A stretch of 64,000 nt of DNA from Chryseobacterium salivictor (GCF_004359195.1 NZ_CP037954.1:2356001-2420000); one strand, 5' to 3'; counted from the stretch's first letter, positions 17,985 to 26,182 are shown. A program made the numbers and translations. Notes: generated by a model from the sequence alone, not told the origin.

Positions 17985-18135
17985 TTTAACAGCAGGTTCA
18001 GATCATTACGTGAAAAAGGATGATCGGAAATACAATTTGCTGATTATCCGATTAAGATACTTCGAAAACAAGTGACTTTTGAAAATGTAAAAATCAAAAG
18101 GAGTGAAATATTTATGACTCAAAGTCGATTAGCTG
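17985..18135 (+). repeat. Dispersed intergenic repeat, copy B
   Basis: ATTATCCGATTAAGATACTT and the following CGAAAACAAGTGACTTTTG align with ATCATCCGATTATAGATACT and CGAAAACAAACGAGTTTTGG of copy D, followed by a shared GAGTGA...GACTCAAAGTCG segment. Confidence 0.6.
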
Positions 18136-18141
18136 TAATTT

Positions 18142-18963
18142 TTATATTTCGATTGGATTGTTGTAATAATTGTTTTTTTCAATTTCCTTCTTTTCACGTT
18201 CTAAAATATCTTTTAACATTTCCCCTGAAAGATCTGGAAATGATTCTTTTACATTTCCCATCGGATGTTCTTTAAATTGTTGCTCCATTTTTAGAAATTT
18301 ATTCTTTTCTATTTTAGTTGTGGGAAAGGCTTGCAGCTCAAAATAATTTTTTTCATACAATTGAGAATCATGGTAATTTTTTATTCCGTAAACTTCCCAG
18401 TCGAAGTTTTTTTCCGAATCGTAAAGTTTCAAAATTAAACCTGGTAACCCAAAAAATTTGTAAGGTCCAAAACTGGAATGATAATCAGAAGCAAACCAAG
18501 CTGTCCATTTTCTTCCGCCAAAATTTGTATATGCTTTTTGACACGGAATATTTAGAATATCCATTTTTTCGTTTTCAAGATTCCATTTCAGATTTATGTT
18601 TTCCTGATAACTTGCAGAAATTTGATTTCCTAAAATATCTGTGAATTGTAAGGATTTTTCCTTTATGTTGGTTTCAATGATGTATTGGTTGATAATGGAT
18701 TTGGTAAAATTTTGATCGTTGTGTGAAAATTCTCCACTTTTGTTTTTATATTCTAAAGAAACAGAAATTAATGAATCCCGCTGGAGTTGCTTATAGGACT
18801 GAAATGATGATCTTTCATTATTAAAAAGAAGAACTTGCAATTCAGTTTGTTTTAAAGTATCAGTTTTATTTGGTTTATACGTAAACTGATAATAAACTCT
18901 GGTCGTTTGCGAAAACAGAAAGTTCACAGAGAATAAAAGCAGAAATGGGATAATGTTTTTCAT
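18142..18963 (-). CDS. GLPGLI family protein
   Basis: 273 residues with a Sec signal peptide (1-18, LFSQ). It carries the motif that names the family, GLPGLILKLYDSEK (about 175-188), preceded by the usual KWTAWFASDYHSSFGPYKF. GLPGLI proteins are common, often multi-copy secreted proteins in Bacteroidetes; many sit near TonB-dependent receptors, but none is near here. Function unknown. The gene lies between repeat copies B and C. Confidence 0.85.
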   Translation of the reverse strand: MKNIIPFLLLFSVNFLFSQTTRVYYQFTYKPNKTDTLKQTELQVLLFNNERSSFQSYKQLQRDSLISVSLEYKNKSGEFSHNDQNFTKSIINQYIIETNIKEKSLQFTDILGNQISASYQENINLKWNLENEKMDILNIPCQKAYTNFGGRKWTAWFASDYHSSFGPYKFFGLPGLILKLYDSEKNFDWEVYGIKNYHDSQLYEKNYFELQAFPTTKIEKNKFLKMEQQFKEHPMGNVKESFPDLSGEMLKDILEREKKEIEKNNYYNNPIEI

Positions 18964-18994
18964 TGGGCGAATGCTTTTATAAAATTAAAACTTT

Positions 18995-19185
18995 ATTTAT
19001 AGGTATGGGCCAAGTCATATAAAGCCACCCATTTGGGCGTATTGTATGATAATAATGATCGATTACTGCTTCGCTAAAATAGGAAAAATTTTCTATGAAT
19101 CTTTTCGGTGCCCGCAGATTTTGTCCGCAGGTGATGAGCGAGATTATTGGGGCTTAATGCAAGAGACTTTGTCAGCGGGATGCAG
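18995..19185 (+). repeat. Dispersed intergenic repeat, copy C (longest)
   Basis: Two parts. The first (about 19003-19100) matches copy E, including an 18-nt identity TGCTTCGCTAAAATAGGA (19067-19084) followed by a small hairpin. The second (about 19127-19185) matches copy D: GATGAGCGAGATTATTGGGG and AGAGACTTTGTCAGCGGG. Confidence 0.6.
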
Positions 19186-19211
19186 ATGATAATGTCAATA
19201 GACTGATCCAT

Positions 19212-20309
19212 TTAAAGGGCAGTAGGGTCTTCATTTGTCGATGCTTCTTGCAAAATATCCGTTTTGGGTGTGAGCTTAATATTTTCGCTTTGGCCTGTTT
19301 CCATTTTAAAAATTTTATAGAGAATACCCGGTAAGGAAAGTAGCACCGGTCCAAAAACCAGACCCATCATTCCAAAAAGTTTAAGACCTAATAAAACCCC
19401 GAAGACGGTAATCAGAGGATGGATATCTGCCATTTTTTTAAGTACGGTAAACCTTAAAATATTATCAATAGAACCCACAAATATCAGACAGTACAGTCCC
19501 AGAAACAATCCGTTGTGAATATCGCCGGTTGCCAACTGATATATACAGATGGGAATCCAGATAAACATGGTGCCGATTACCGGTAATATAGAGGCCGCTC
19601 CGGTAAGTAACCCCCAAAAAATAGCGTTGTTTACATCAAAAATAAAATAACCAATAATCGCAACCACTGCCTGCGCAAAAGCGATGATAGGAATACCATA
19701 CGCATTGGACGTGATGAGTCCGGCATTTTCTTTTATAAAATAATTTTTACTCCGCTCCGATAAGGGCAGCATTTCCTTAAAATCAGCTTCCATGCTTCTG
19801 GTGTTCAACAGCATATAGTACAGTATGAAAAGAGCTACGAAAATATTAGCGAAAATTTGACCCACTGCATTGAGGGTGGAAGGGATGACAGAGATCACTT
19901 TATTAATGAGCTGTACGATCTGCTCATGTGTAACTTTAAAATCAAAGCGCTGCAGAAATTCATTATTTTCAAGAAAGACCTGTATCGACTGAAATTTTTC
20001 TATAATGGTATTCCGATCATTTATCAGCTCATTTATTTGGGGCACCAAAATATCAATTAAGATCCAGAGGGGAATGCCAAAGCTGATGATGAGCAGGGTG
20101 AAAATAAAAGTAACCGCTAGATTGCTGTTCCACTTTTTCTGATCGACCAGTTTACGGTATAATTTACGTGTTAGAAAATAAAAGGTAATAGCGGCAAAAA
20201 GACCCGACACAAAATATTGCAAAACAAAAACATCAACCGCTAATATTACAAGCGCCAGCACGATAAGTGTTTGCTGAATTGTTGTTTTTTGAAAGACATT
20301 TTTCACCAC
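19212..20309 (-). CDS. AI-2E family transporter (YdiK/PerM-type)
   Basis: 365 residues, GTG start at 20309. Eight predicted membrane segments with the long hydrophilic loop between segments 3 and 4 (about 80-150) typical of the UPF0118/AI-2E exporter family, then the conserved SGLFAAITFYFLTRKLYRKL at the front and PLITVFGVLLGLKLFGMMGL near the end. Members range from autoinducer-2 exporters to Na+/H+ antiporters; the substrate cannot be told here. Stands 76 nt upstream of the Ca2+ ATPase gene end and is transcribed the same way. Confidence 0.85.
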   Translation of the reverse strand: MVKNVFQKTTIQQTLIVLALVILAVDVFVLQYFVSGLFAAITFYFLTRKLYRKLVDQKKWNSNLAVTFIFTLLIISFGIPLWILIDILVPQINELINDRNTIIEKFQSIQVFLENNEFLQRFDFKVTHEQIVQLINKVISVIPSTLNAVGQIFANIFVALFILYYMLLNTRSMEADFKEMLPLSERSKNYFIKENAGLITSNAYGIPIIAFAQAVVAIIGYFIFDVNNAIFWGLLTGAASILPVIGTMFIWIPICIYQLATGDIHNGLFLGLYCLIFVGSIDNILRFTVLKKMADIHPLITVFGVLLGLKLFGMMGLVFGPVLLSLPGILYKIFKMETGQSENIKLTPKTDILQEASTNEDPTAL

Positions 20310-20385
20310 TTTTTATTTATTAATCAAATATACATAAATGAAGTTGCAAATCTTACCTGTTGGGATCTGAGATGAAATGATGGAC

Positions 20386-23052
20386 TTAGTTTTTTTTCAG
20401 TGTAAATATTTTAGAAATTTCTAAGACAATAAATGGTATTATACCGAGTGATAAAGCGACTATCCAACCTTTTGCGTCTGGGATGTGGAGCTTGAACGCA
20501 GTACGTAAAACAGGAATAAATAACAATATCAGCTGCAGGAATATTCCTAAAAGAAGTGTACTGTTTAAAAATTTGTTGCCAAGAATATTAAATTGATAAA
20601 AAGGTTTTTTACTGTTTCGCAAACCGAACGAATAGAAGAGTTGGGCAAATACCAAAACCAGAAATGTTAAAGTTCGTGAATTTTTAAGTACCTCTTCCGG
20701 AATGTTTTTATCAAAAGGGGAGTATCCCATTTCATAAAATCCATACCAGAACGCGAAAATGGTTATCGCCCCAATCAAAAGTCCACCTAAAAATACCTGA
20801 ATTCCGGCACCATTAGAAAAGAAATTATCATTGAATTTTCTGGGTTTATCCTTCATTACGTCAGAATCACCCGCATCCATTCCAAGAGCAATTGCAGGAA
20901 GCGAATCCGTTAATAAATTAATCCATAAAAGCTGTGTAGCCATTAAGGGGGCAGGCCATCCTAAAGAAAGCGGGATAAACATGGCGAGGACTTCACCCAG
21001 GTTACAGGTCAACAGAAACAGGACCGATTTTTTAATGTTATTAAAAATGTTTCTTCCCTGTTCAATGGCAACCACGATGGTAGTAAAATTATCGTCGGTG
21101 AGAATCATGTCTGCCGCGTTTTTTGCTACATCGGTTCCCGTAATACCCATAGCGACGCCGATGTCTGCAATCTGAAGCGACGGACCGTCATTAACACCGT
21201 CACCCGTCATGGAAACGACATTTCCGTTGGCCTGAAACGCCTGAACGATTTTTACTTTATGCTGTGGTGAAACCCTTGCAAATACCCGGTAGTTTCCAAC
21301 TTTCTGCTGTAGTTCCTCATCACTTAATTCATCCAGTTCGGGACCTGTCAACACCTGATCCATATTATCGGCAACTTCAAGATTTTTCGCGATGGCTAAA
21401 GCCGTATTTTTGTGATCTCCTGTAATCATAACGGTTTTTATACCCGCCTGTTTTGCCAATTTAACCGCCGGTTTTACTTCTTCACGCGCCGGATCGATCA
21501 TTCCCACCAAACCGATTAAAACCAAATCTTTTTCCATTTGATCACGTGGAGTGCTCACTTCAGCAGATTTATAGGCGAGAGCGAGTGTTCGTAACGCATT
21601 GTCCGACATTTTTCTGGCCGCATGCCGAAAGTTTTTAATATCCTCCGGGGTGATGTTTCTTATTTCATCTTTATCATACACCTTCGTTACCCGTTTTAAT
21701 AAATTGTCTAAGGCACCTTTCGTATAAACCGTAACCTCATTTCCTGATTTGATCAAAACCGACATCATTTTTCGGCTGCTTTCAAAAGGGTTCTCAGCAA
21801 TCCGTTCATTTTTTTTTATTAATCCTGTTCTGTCAAGACCGATCTGATCGCCCAGAATGAGCAGCGCAATTTCTGTCGGGTCACCAGTGGCCTCATCATT
21901 TTCCAAGGTTGCGTCTGAACATAGAATCATCCCTTCAGATAATTTGCGGTGGGAATCAGAAACAGTATTTTTTTTAAGTAAATCCAACAGGACTAAACCG
22001 TCTGCGGTATAGAGTTCGGTTACGGTCATTTTATTAAGCGTAAATGTTCCTGTTTTATCCGAGCAGATGATATTCACGGAACCTAAAGTTTCCACCGCCG
22101 GCAGTTTACGGATAATCGCATTTTTTTTAGACATGGCGGTAACACCAATGGAAAGTACCACCGCTACAATTGCGGCCAAACCTTCGGGAATAGAAGCAAC
22201 CGCCAGCGAAACGGATATCAGGAACATTTCGGCCGGATCCCGTCCCTGAAACCAGGAAATCCCAAAGATGACGATACAGATTCCTACCGCAATTTTCCCC
22301 AGGGTTTTCCCTAGATCGCTTAATTTTTTTTCCAACGGAGTCTTCATCTGAAAATCGTTATCAAGAAGATCAGCAATTTTCCCGACTTCGGTATTCATTC
22401 CTGTCTCTACTACGATTCCACTGCCACGACCTGCCGTAACAACCGTTGACATAAAAGCCATATTCTCCCGGTCAGCGATTGGTAAATTGGGATCTGTAAA
22501 AGTGGCGGCCGCATTTTTAAGTACAGGAACCGCTTCACCGGTGAGTGACGATTCTTCAATCTGTAAATTCACCGTTTCCAGCAAACGCAAATCTGCCGGG
22601 ATAATCCGACCGGCATCTAAAATAATAAGATCACCGGGAACAAGTTCTGCACTGTCGATTTCTTTCGTTTGTCCGTTTCTCTTTACTAAAGCTTTGGGAG
22701 ATGACATTTTCAAAAGCGCCTCAATGGCTTTGCCTGCCTTTACTTCCTGATAAGTTCCAATGGCGGCATTGAGGAGAATAACCAACATGATAATGCCGGA
22801 ATCAATATATTCCCCCATGAAAATAGTGATGATTACCGCCGCAAAAAGAATATAGATAAGCCAGTCTTTTAATTGCGAAAGGAAAACTTTATAGACTGGT
22901 TTTTTCGTCTTCGCTTTTAATGCATTTGGCCCGAAAAGTTCTTTCCTTTTCAGAGCTTCCGCTTCCGACAGGCCATTGTCTGAATCCAGGGAAAGTTTAT
23001 TTAAAGTTTCCGGGACAGACTGGGTGAACCACTGTTGTATTTCTTTAGACAT
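20386..23052 (-). CDS. Cation-translocating P-type ATPase, probably Ca2+ (type II)
   Basis: 888 residues. N-terminal cation ATPase domain, TGE (171-173), ion-site helix M4 IPEGLA (288-293), phosphorylated Asp332 in SDKTGTFT, nucleotide-site KGA (445-447), TGDGVND (616-622) and M6 NLLTDSLPAIALGMD. Acidic and Asn residues in M4 and M6 fit a SERCA/LMCA-like Ca2+ pump in the inner membrane. Three motifs differ from the textbook form: DKTGTF for DKTGTL, PEGLA for PEGLP and GDGVNDGPS for GDGVNDAPA. The catalytic residues are kept, so the enzyme should be active. Confidence 0.88.
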   Translation of the reverse strand: MSKEIQQWFTQSVPETLNKLSLDSDNGLSEAEALKRKELFGPNALKAKTKKPVYKVFLSQLKDWLIYILFAAVIITIFMGEYIDSGIIMLVILLNAAIGTYQEVKAGKAIEALLKMSSPKALVKRNGQTKEIDSAELVPGDLIILDAGRIIPADLRLLETVNLQIEESSLTGEAVPVLKNAAATFTDPNLPIADRENMAFMSTVVTAGRGSGIVVETGMNTEVGKIADLLDNDFQMKTPLEKKLSDLGKTLGKIAVGICIVIFGISWFQGRDPAEMFLISVSLAVASIPEGLAAIVAVVLSIGVTAMSKKNAIIRKLPAVETLGSVNIICSDKTGTFTLNKMTVTELYTADGLVLLDLLKKNTVSDSHRKLSEGMILCSDATLENDEATGDPTEIALLILGDQIGLDRTGLIKKNERIAENPFESSRKMMSVLIKSGNEVTVYTKGALDNLLKRVTKVYDKDEIRNITPEDIKNFRHAARKMSDNALRTLALAYKSAEVSTPRDQMEKDLVLIGLVGMIDPAREEVKPAVKLAKQAGIKTVMITGDHKNTALAIAKNLEVADNMDQVLTGPELDELSDEELQQKVGNYRVFARVSPQHKVKIVQAFQANGNVVSMTGDGVNDGPSLQIADIGVAMGITGTDVAKNAADMILTDDNFTTIVVAIEQGRNIFNNIKKSVLFLLTCNLGEVLAMFIPLSLGWPAPLMATQLLWINLLTDSLPAIALGMDAGDSDVMKDKPRKFNDNFFSNGAGIQVFLGGLLIGAITIFAFWYGFYEMGYSPFDKNIPEEVLKNSRTLTFLVLVFAQLFYSFGLRNSKKPFYQFNILGNKFLNSTLLLGIFLQLILLFIPVLRTAFKLHIPDAKGWIVALSLGIIPFIVLEISKIFTLKKN

Positions 23053-23376
23053 GCGGAGAACTATATTTAGAAAATAGGTAGATGCAAATTACTGATTTTA
23101 AGGGACATTGCAACGGGAAATTTCAAAAAATAAATTTGATCAGCGCACGAGGCTAAATACCTTACTGCAGAAAAAAAACGCTGATAATAATGAATTTAAT
23201 GAAACTGAAAAAGTAGTGAGGTATCTTTATAATACGGCAAAGCATGTATGATTTGCAGAATTATCGGGGCGCAAGACCGGATCATCCGATTATAGATACT
23301 ACGAAAACAAACGAGTTTTGGAAATATAATAATTATGATGAGTGAGATTATTGTGGCTCAAAGTCGGAGACTTTGC
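23053..23376. other. Intergenic region with repeat copy D up to the IS110 left end
   Basis: From 23210 to 23376 the sequence belongs to the dispersed repeat family: ATCATCCGATTATAGATACT, GATGAGTGAGATTATTGTGG and GGAGACTTTGC. The repeat is broken at 23376 by the insertion sequence and appears to continue at 24629 with GCAGCGAGGG. The remaining part upstream must hold the ATPase promoter; no clear consensus was found there. Confidence 0.55.
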
Positions 23377-23381
23377 CTTTA

Positions 23382-23562
23382 CTTTGAATTCTAATAAAAA
23401 TCTTAAATTTATTCAAAGGAAAGCAGAGGTGAACTTTAGACTTTGCTGGTTAAGAACCATGCTGCGCATTAGTCCTCTGCCTTCTCCTTGAATCCCGTTG
23501 AACAGCTTCAAATAGAATGATAGACATTGTGGTCTAATAAAGGCTCTAAAGAAGTTCAACAT
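23382..23562 (+). ncRNA. Candidate IS110 bridge RNA with 5' stem-loop, target loop and donor loop
   Basis: Three structures in the order known for bridge RNAs. (1) 5' stem-loop: CTTTGAAT (23382-23389) with ATTCAAAG (23411-23418). (2) Target loop: outer stem GCAGAGG/CCTCTGC (23423-23429, 23474-23480), inner hairpin TGGTT/AACCA (23447-23459). (3) Donor loop: outer stem GTTGAAC/GTTCAAC (23497-23503, 23554-23560), inner hairpin TAGAC/GTCTA (23521-23536). Guides: AGACTTTGC (23438-23446) equals left flank 23368-23376; GCTGCGC (23461-23467, complementarity extends to 23470) pairs with 24624-24633; ATAGAATG (23512-23519) equals right end 24620-24627; TAAAGGC (23538-23544) pairs with left end 23375-23381. 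Ends of the transcript are inferred. Confidence 0.75.
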
Positions 23563-23586
23563 TTTGTTTATCCTAAATCCAAAGTT

Positions 23587-24591
23587 ATGAAAAATTATTG
23601 CTTCCACATTGGGATTGATGTTTCAAAATTGAAATTGGATGTAAATCTATTGAACAGTCAAACCCTTGAATCCGAACATTTTGTATTGGATAACGATGCA
23701 AAGTCCATCAAACTTTTCATCAAAGCTCTTATTAAACGAAAAATTGACATTCGCGAAGTCTTATTCTGTTGTGAAAACACAGGTATTTATACCAATCATT
23801 TAATTAATGTTTCAACAGATTTGAAATTTGATCTATGGGTCGTTCCCGCCATTGAAATTAAACGATCCAAAGGAATTTCTAGAGGAAAAACGGATAAAAC
23901 GGACGCCAAAGATATTGCGTTTTATAGCTTTAGGAATCTAGATAAGTTGAAAATTTTCAATGTATCTGATATTAATATTCAAAAATTAAAAATTCTTTTC
24001 ACCGAAAGAGAAAAAGTTTTAAAAGCATTATTACTTCTAGAAACGACCAAAGAAAATGAAAATTTTGTTGATAAAAAGGTGTTTGCAGAAGTAGTAGGGA
24101 TCAATAAATCTCTGATCAACGTGATAAAAAAAACGCTTCAAAAAATAGAAATTAAAATTAAAGAAATCATTAAAGCTGATGAACAATTGGATCAGCAAAA
24201 TCGGCTCATTCAATCAATCCCTGGATTAGGAGAGAAAACCAGTACCTATTTAATTATTGCAACAAAAGGATTTACGATGTTTGCTAATTGGCGAAAATTT
24301 GCTTGCTATTCTGGTATAGCTCCTTTTGAATATAGTTCTGGAACAAGCATAAAAGGCAGAACCAAAGTAAATCATATGGCAGATAAAAAAATGAAATCTT
24401 TGCTCCAAATGTGTGCAATGACCGCAATTAAATACGACCCTCAATTAAAAGAATATTACCAGAAGAAAAAGCTTGAAGGAAAAAACTCCATGCTGGTTTT
24501 AAATAACATAAGATGCAAACTAATCAGCAGAGTTTTTGCAGTAATAAGTCGAGAAACTCCTTACATCAACACTTACAAATTTGCATCTTAA
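23587..24591 (+). CDS. IS110-family DEDD transposase (recombinase)
   Basis: 334 residues from ATG at 23587; in-frame codons upstream overlap the RNA region and are not expected to be translated. The RuvC-like DEDD domain shows Asp11 (HIGIDVSK), Glu63 (CCENTGIY), Asp103 and Asp106 (KTDKTDAKD). The C-terminal Transposase_20 domain starts at IQSIPGLGEKTS and contains CYSGIAPFEYSSG, holding the candidate nucleophile serine. The enzyme excises and inserts the element, guided by the RNA in the noncoding end. Intact and probably active. Noncoding RNA upstream of the gene is typical of the IS110 rather than IS1111 subgroup. Confidence 0.92.
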   Translation: MKNYCFHIGIDVSKLKLDVNLLNSQTLESEHFVLDNDAKSIKLFIKALIKRKIDIREVLFCCENTGIYTNHLINVSTDLKFDLWVVPAIEIKRSKGISRGKTDKTDAKDIAFYSFRNLDKLKIFNVSDINIQKLKILFTEREKVLKALLLLETTKENENFVDKKVFAEVVGINKSLINVIKKTLQKIEIKIKEIIKADEQLDQQNRLIQSIPGLGEKTSTYLIIATKGFTMFANWRKFACYSGIAPFEYSSGTSIKGRTKVNHMADKKMKSLLQMCAMTAIKYDPQLKEYYQKKKLEGKNSMLVLNNIRCKLISRVFAVISRETPYINTYKFAS

Positions 24592-24628
24592 TTTTAACGA
24601 TTTTTATTTGGATTTTATCATAGAATGC

Positions 24629-24745
24629 GCAGCGAGGGAAATCTTCAATTTTGCACAAAAGTTGAACCGAAGAACTACCGTTGAACTTTGCAGTTTCGCC
24701 CCACTATTGCAAAACCCTTGTTAGCGGTTCGGGCTTTTGCGGTTA
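24629..24745. repeat. Right flank of the IS and left boundary of the nuclease cassette
   Basis: Starts with the continuation of the target repeat (GCAGCGAGGG) and ends with GTTAGCGGT (24720-24728), the left arm of an inverted repeat whose other arm is ACCGCTAAC at 25978-25986. Between them are the similar segments GTTGAACCGAAG and GTTGAACTTTGC. The arms enclose exactly the two nuclease genes. Confidence 0.45.
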
Positions 24746-25435
24746 CTACTTTTCATATTTTAATCCGGTTGGTTTTTCAGTCAATTCGAAAAATGGTACT
24801 TGTGATAATACTAAAATTATTCCCGAAGATGCTCGTCCGACATAGTTTTGATTAATGTAATCACGAGATATTGAACCATTTGTCAAAAGCCTATTCACAG
24901 CTTGCTTAAATATTTCTATTTTAATTTTTCCATTATTTCCATTTGAAGTTTTTCGTTCTATTCCGCTCCAATCTGCTTTAATTATTTGATTTGTTTCTCC
25001 ACTTTTTCTTGTCAATGTTTTGCCCTGAAGTGGAATTATGTAGTTTTCCCAAATTTGCTCAAATGTTTTATTGTTCGTGTTTTTTGTTGTCGTTATACTT
25101 GTAGAAATACTTTTTGGGATTTCATTTAAATACAGAATTTCGATTTTCAATTTTTCAGCAACAACCAATGCGTCTTGAAGAAAAATTCCGTCTGTTGCAA
25201 TAACTGCTTTAGTGCAATCAAAAAAATCTTTAGCTCCGTGAAGTTCCATTACCATTTGTCGGTTAATTTTCCTTGTTGTGTGTCCGTACATTTTCGATTG
25301 TATAGCAATTTTCTGCTTTCCTTTAATAGCGAAGCCATCAATTCCGTAATCGTTGCTATAAGTTGTAAGTTCTGTTTTATATCCTTGTTGGCGAAAATGT
25401 TCACAAACAAATTCTTCAAATTGTCTTGGGTTCAT
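24746..25435 (-). CDS. Mrr-like restriction endonuclease
   Basis: 229 residues. N-terminal Mrr_cat nuclease domain: FEEFVCEHFRQQGYKTEL, the catalytic Asp33 in YGIDGFA, and Gln46-X-Lys48 in IAIQSKMY, followed by VMELHGAKDFFDCTKAVIAT. The C-terminal half (about 120-229) is a second domain with GIERKTSNG and GRASSGIILVLSQVPFFEL, which I take to be a DNA-binding or partner domain but do not recognise by name. Its start codon overlaps the stop of the upstream GIY-YIG gene (TAATG), so the two are coupled. Mrr-type enzymes cut foreign or methylated DNA; a defence role is inferred. Confidence 0.82.
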   Translation of the reverse strand: MNPRQFEEFVCEHFRQQGYKTELTTYSNDYGIDGFAIKGKQKIAIQSKMYGHTTRKINRQMVMELHGAKDFFDCTKAVIATDGIFLQDALVVAEKLKIEILYLNEIPKSISTSITTTKNTNNKTFEQIWENYIIPLQGKTLTRKSGETNQIIKADWSGIERKTSNGNNGKIKIEIFKQAVNRLLTNGSISRDYINQNYVGRASSGIILVLSQVPFFELTEKPTGLKYEK

Positions 25436-25932
25436 TAGTCGGCAAGATTTGCAAATGGTCGTTTAGAAAATTCTGAAACAAACTTTTTGATTAATGTATT
25501 TTCAAATGTTCTTGGGTCGTCATTTAGTAGTGGTTTCCAACAAACAATTAAATCATTACTATTTTTTAATTGCCATATTAATCTTCCGCCCCAATGTCCA
25601 ATATTTTTTCCTTGACCAAAACCGAAATATTGCTTTAATCGAGAGTTAAGAGTTGCTTTGCTTGTTTCGCTTCCTGCTTTTCCGATATAAACAACAAAAG
25701 AGTTTTCAACCCAATTTGATTTTAGTTCGTCAATCAAAATATTTGGATTTTTACCTTTAAAATGTCCACCTGTTCCAATTTGTAAATATTCTGCTTTTTT
25801 GAAGTTTGGATTTAGAACAAGATAAACGCCTTTAATTTTCGGAATAGATGAACTGTCAACAAAAAGTTCGCTCATTTTTTTGAAGCCTATAAATCCTGCT
25901 TTTTTAATTTCGTCGATATTGTTGAAGTCCAT
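25435..25932 (-). CDS. GIY-YIG nuclease-like protein
   Basis: 165 residues from ATG at 25932. An in-frame start at 26007 would translate the flanking inverted repeat and is rejected. GIY-YIG residues are visible: GVYLV (35-39), VVYIGKAG (80-87), an Arg in NSRLKQYF (Arg98), catalytic Glu144 in RTFENTLI and Asn162 in FANL. The fold makes single-metal nucleases used in repair, homing and restriction. It is the first gene of a two-nuclease cassette with the Mrr-like gene. No methylase gene lies next to it, so if this is restriction the target modification is set elsewhere or is itself the signal. Confidence 0.8.
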   Translation of the reverse strand: MDFNNIDEIKKAGFIGFKKMSELFVDSSSIPKIKGVYLVLNPNFKKAEYLQIGTGGHFKGKNPNILIDELKSNWVENSFVVYIGKAGSETSKATLNSRLKQYFGFGQGKNIGHWGGRLIWQLKNSNDLIVCWKPLLNDDPRTFENTLIKKFVSEFSKRPFANLAD

Positions 25933-25969
25933 AAATTCTGTCTGTTCGTTTTGTTTTAGCACGGTCGTT

Positions 25970-26110
25970 TTAGCCTGACCGCTAACTTGTTTATATGTAT
26001 GACCCAATCATACAAAGCTAACCAAATCTGGCCGTATAGGTATGGTTATCATCATATATTGTTGCTTCGCTAAAATAGGAATAATTTCCTATAAATCATC
26101 AAAAAGGACT
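25970..26110 (+). repeat. Right boundary of nuclease cassette and dispersed repeat copy E
   Basis: ACCGCTAAC (25978-25986) is the inverted partner of GTTAGCGGT at 24720-24728. Immediately after it comes repeat copy E, which matches the first half of copy C, including TGCTTCGCTAAAATAGGA (26063-26080) and a small hairpin AGGAATAATTTCCT. Confidence 0.55.
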
Positions 26111-26182
26111 TTTTATTTGTTGCAAATTCAATACCTCAGATTTAAAATTCATTATTGATTTTCTTTAATTAAAAATAAAAAA

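Larger units (their letters stand above)
23377..24628 (+). mobile_element. IS110-family insertion sequence, about 1.25 kb
   Basis: One DEDD transposase gene with a noncoding left end that folds into a bridge RNA, no terminal inverted repeats and no obvious target duplication beyond a shared TGC (23374-23376 on the left, 24626-24628 on the right). Ends were set from the RNA guides: they match the left flank, right flank and both element ends. Removing the element joins GGAGACTTTGC to GCAGCGAGG, which resembles GAGACTTTGTCAGCGGG in uninterrupted copy C. The element therefore looks complete and its insertion site is reconstructed. The shared TGC makes the exact end uncertain by one or two bases. 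Confidence 0.8.

Noticed and set aside
23527..23586. Upstream start of the IS110 transposase
   Set aside because: It lies inside the donor loop of the bridge RNA; the family begins MKNYCFHIGID at 23587.
24700..25990. Integron attC sites around the nuclease cassette
   Set aside because: The arms GTTAGCGGT/ACCGCTAAC look like attC cores at first, but GTTAGCG does not fit GTTRRRY, no second core pair or bulged bases are seen, and no integrase gene is in the window.
25933..26007. Upstream start of the GIY-YIG gene
   Set aside because: Those codons translate the inverted-repeat boundary; ATG at 25932 begins the conserved part.
23377..26010. IS110 and nuclease pair as one composite transposon
   Set aside because: The IS ends are set at 23377 and 24628 by the RNA guides, only one IS copy is present, and the cassette has its own boundaries.
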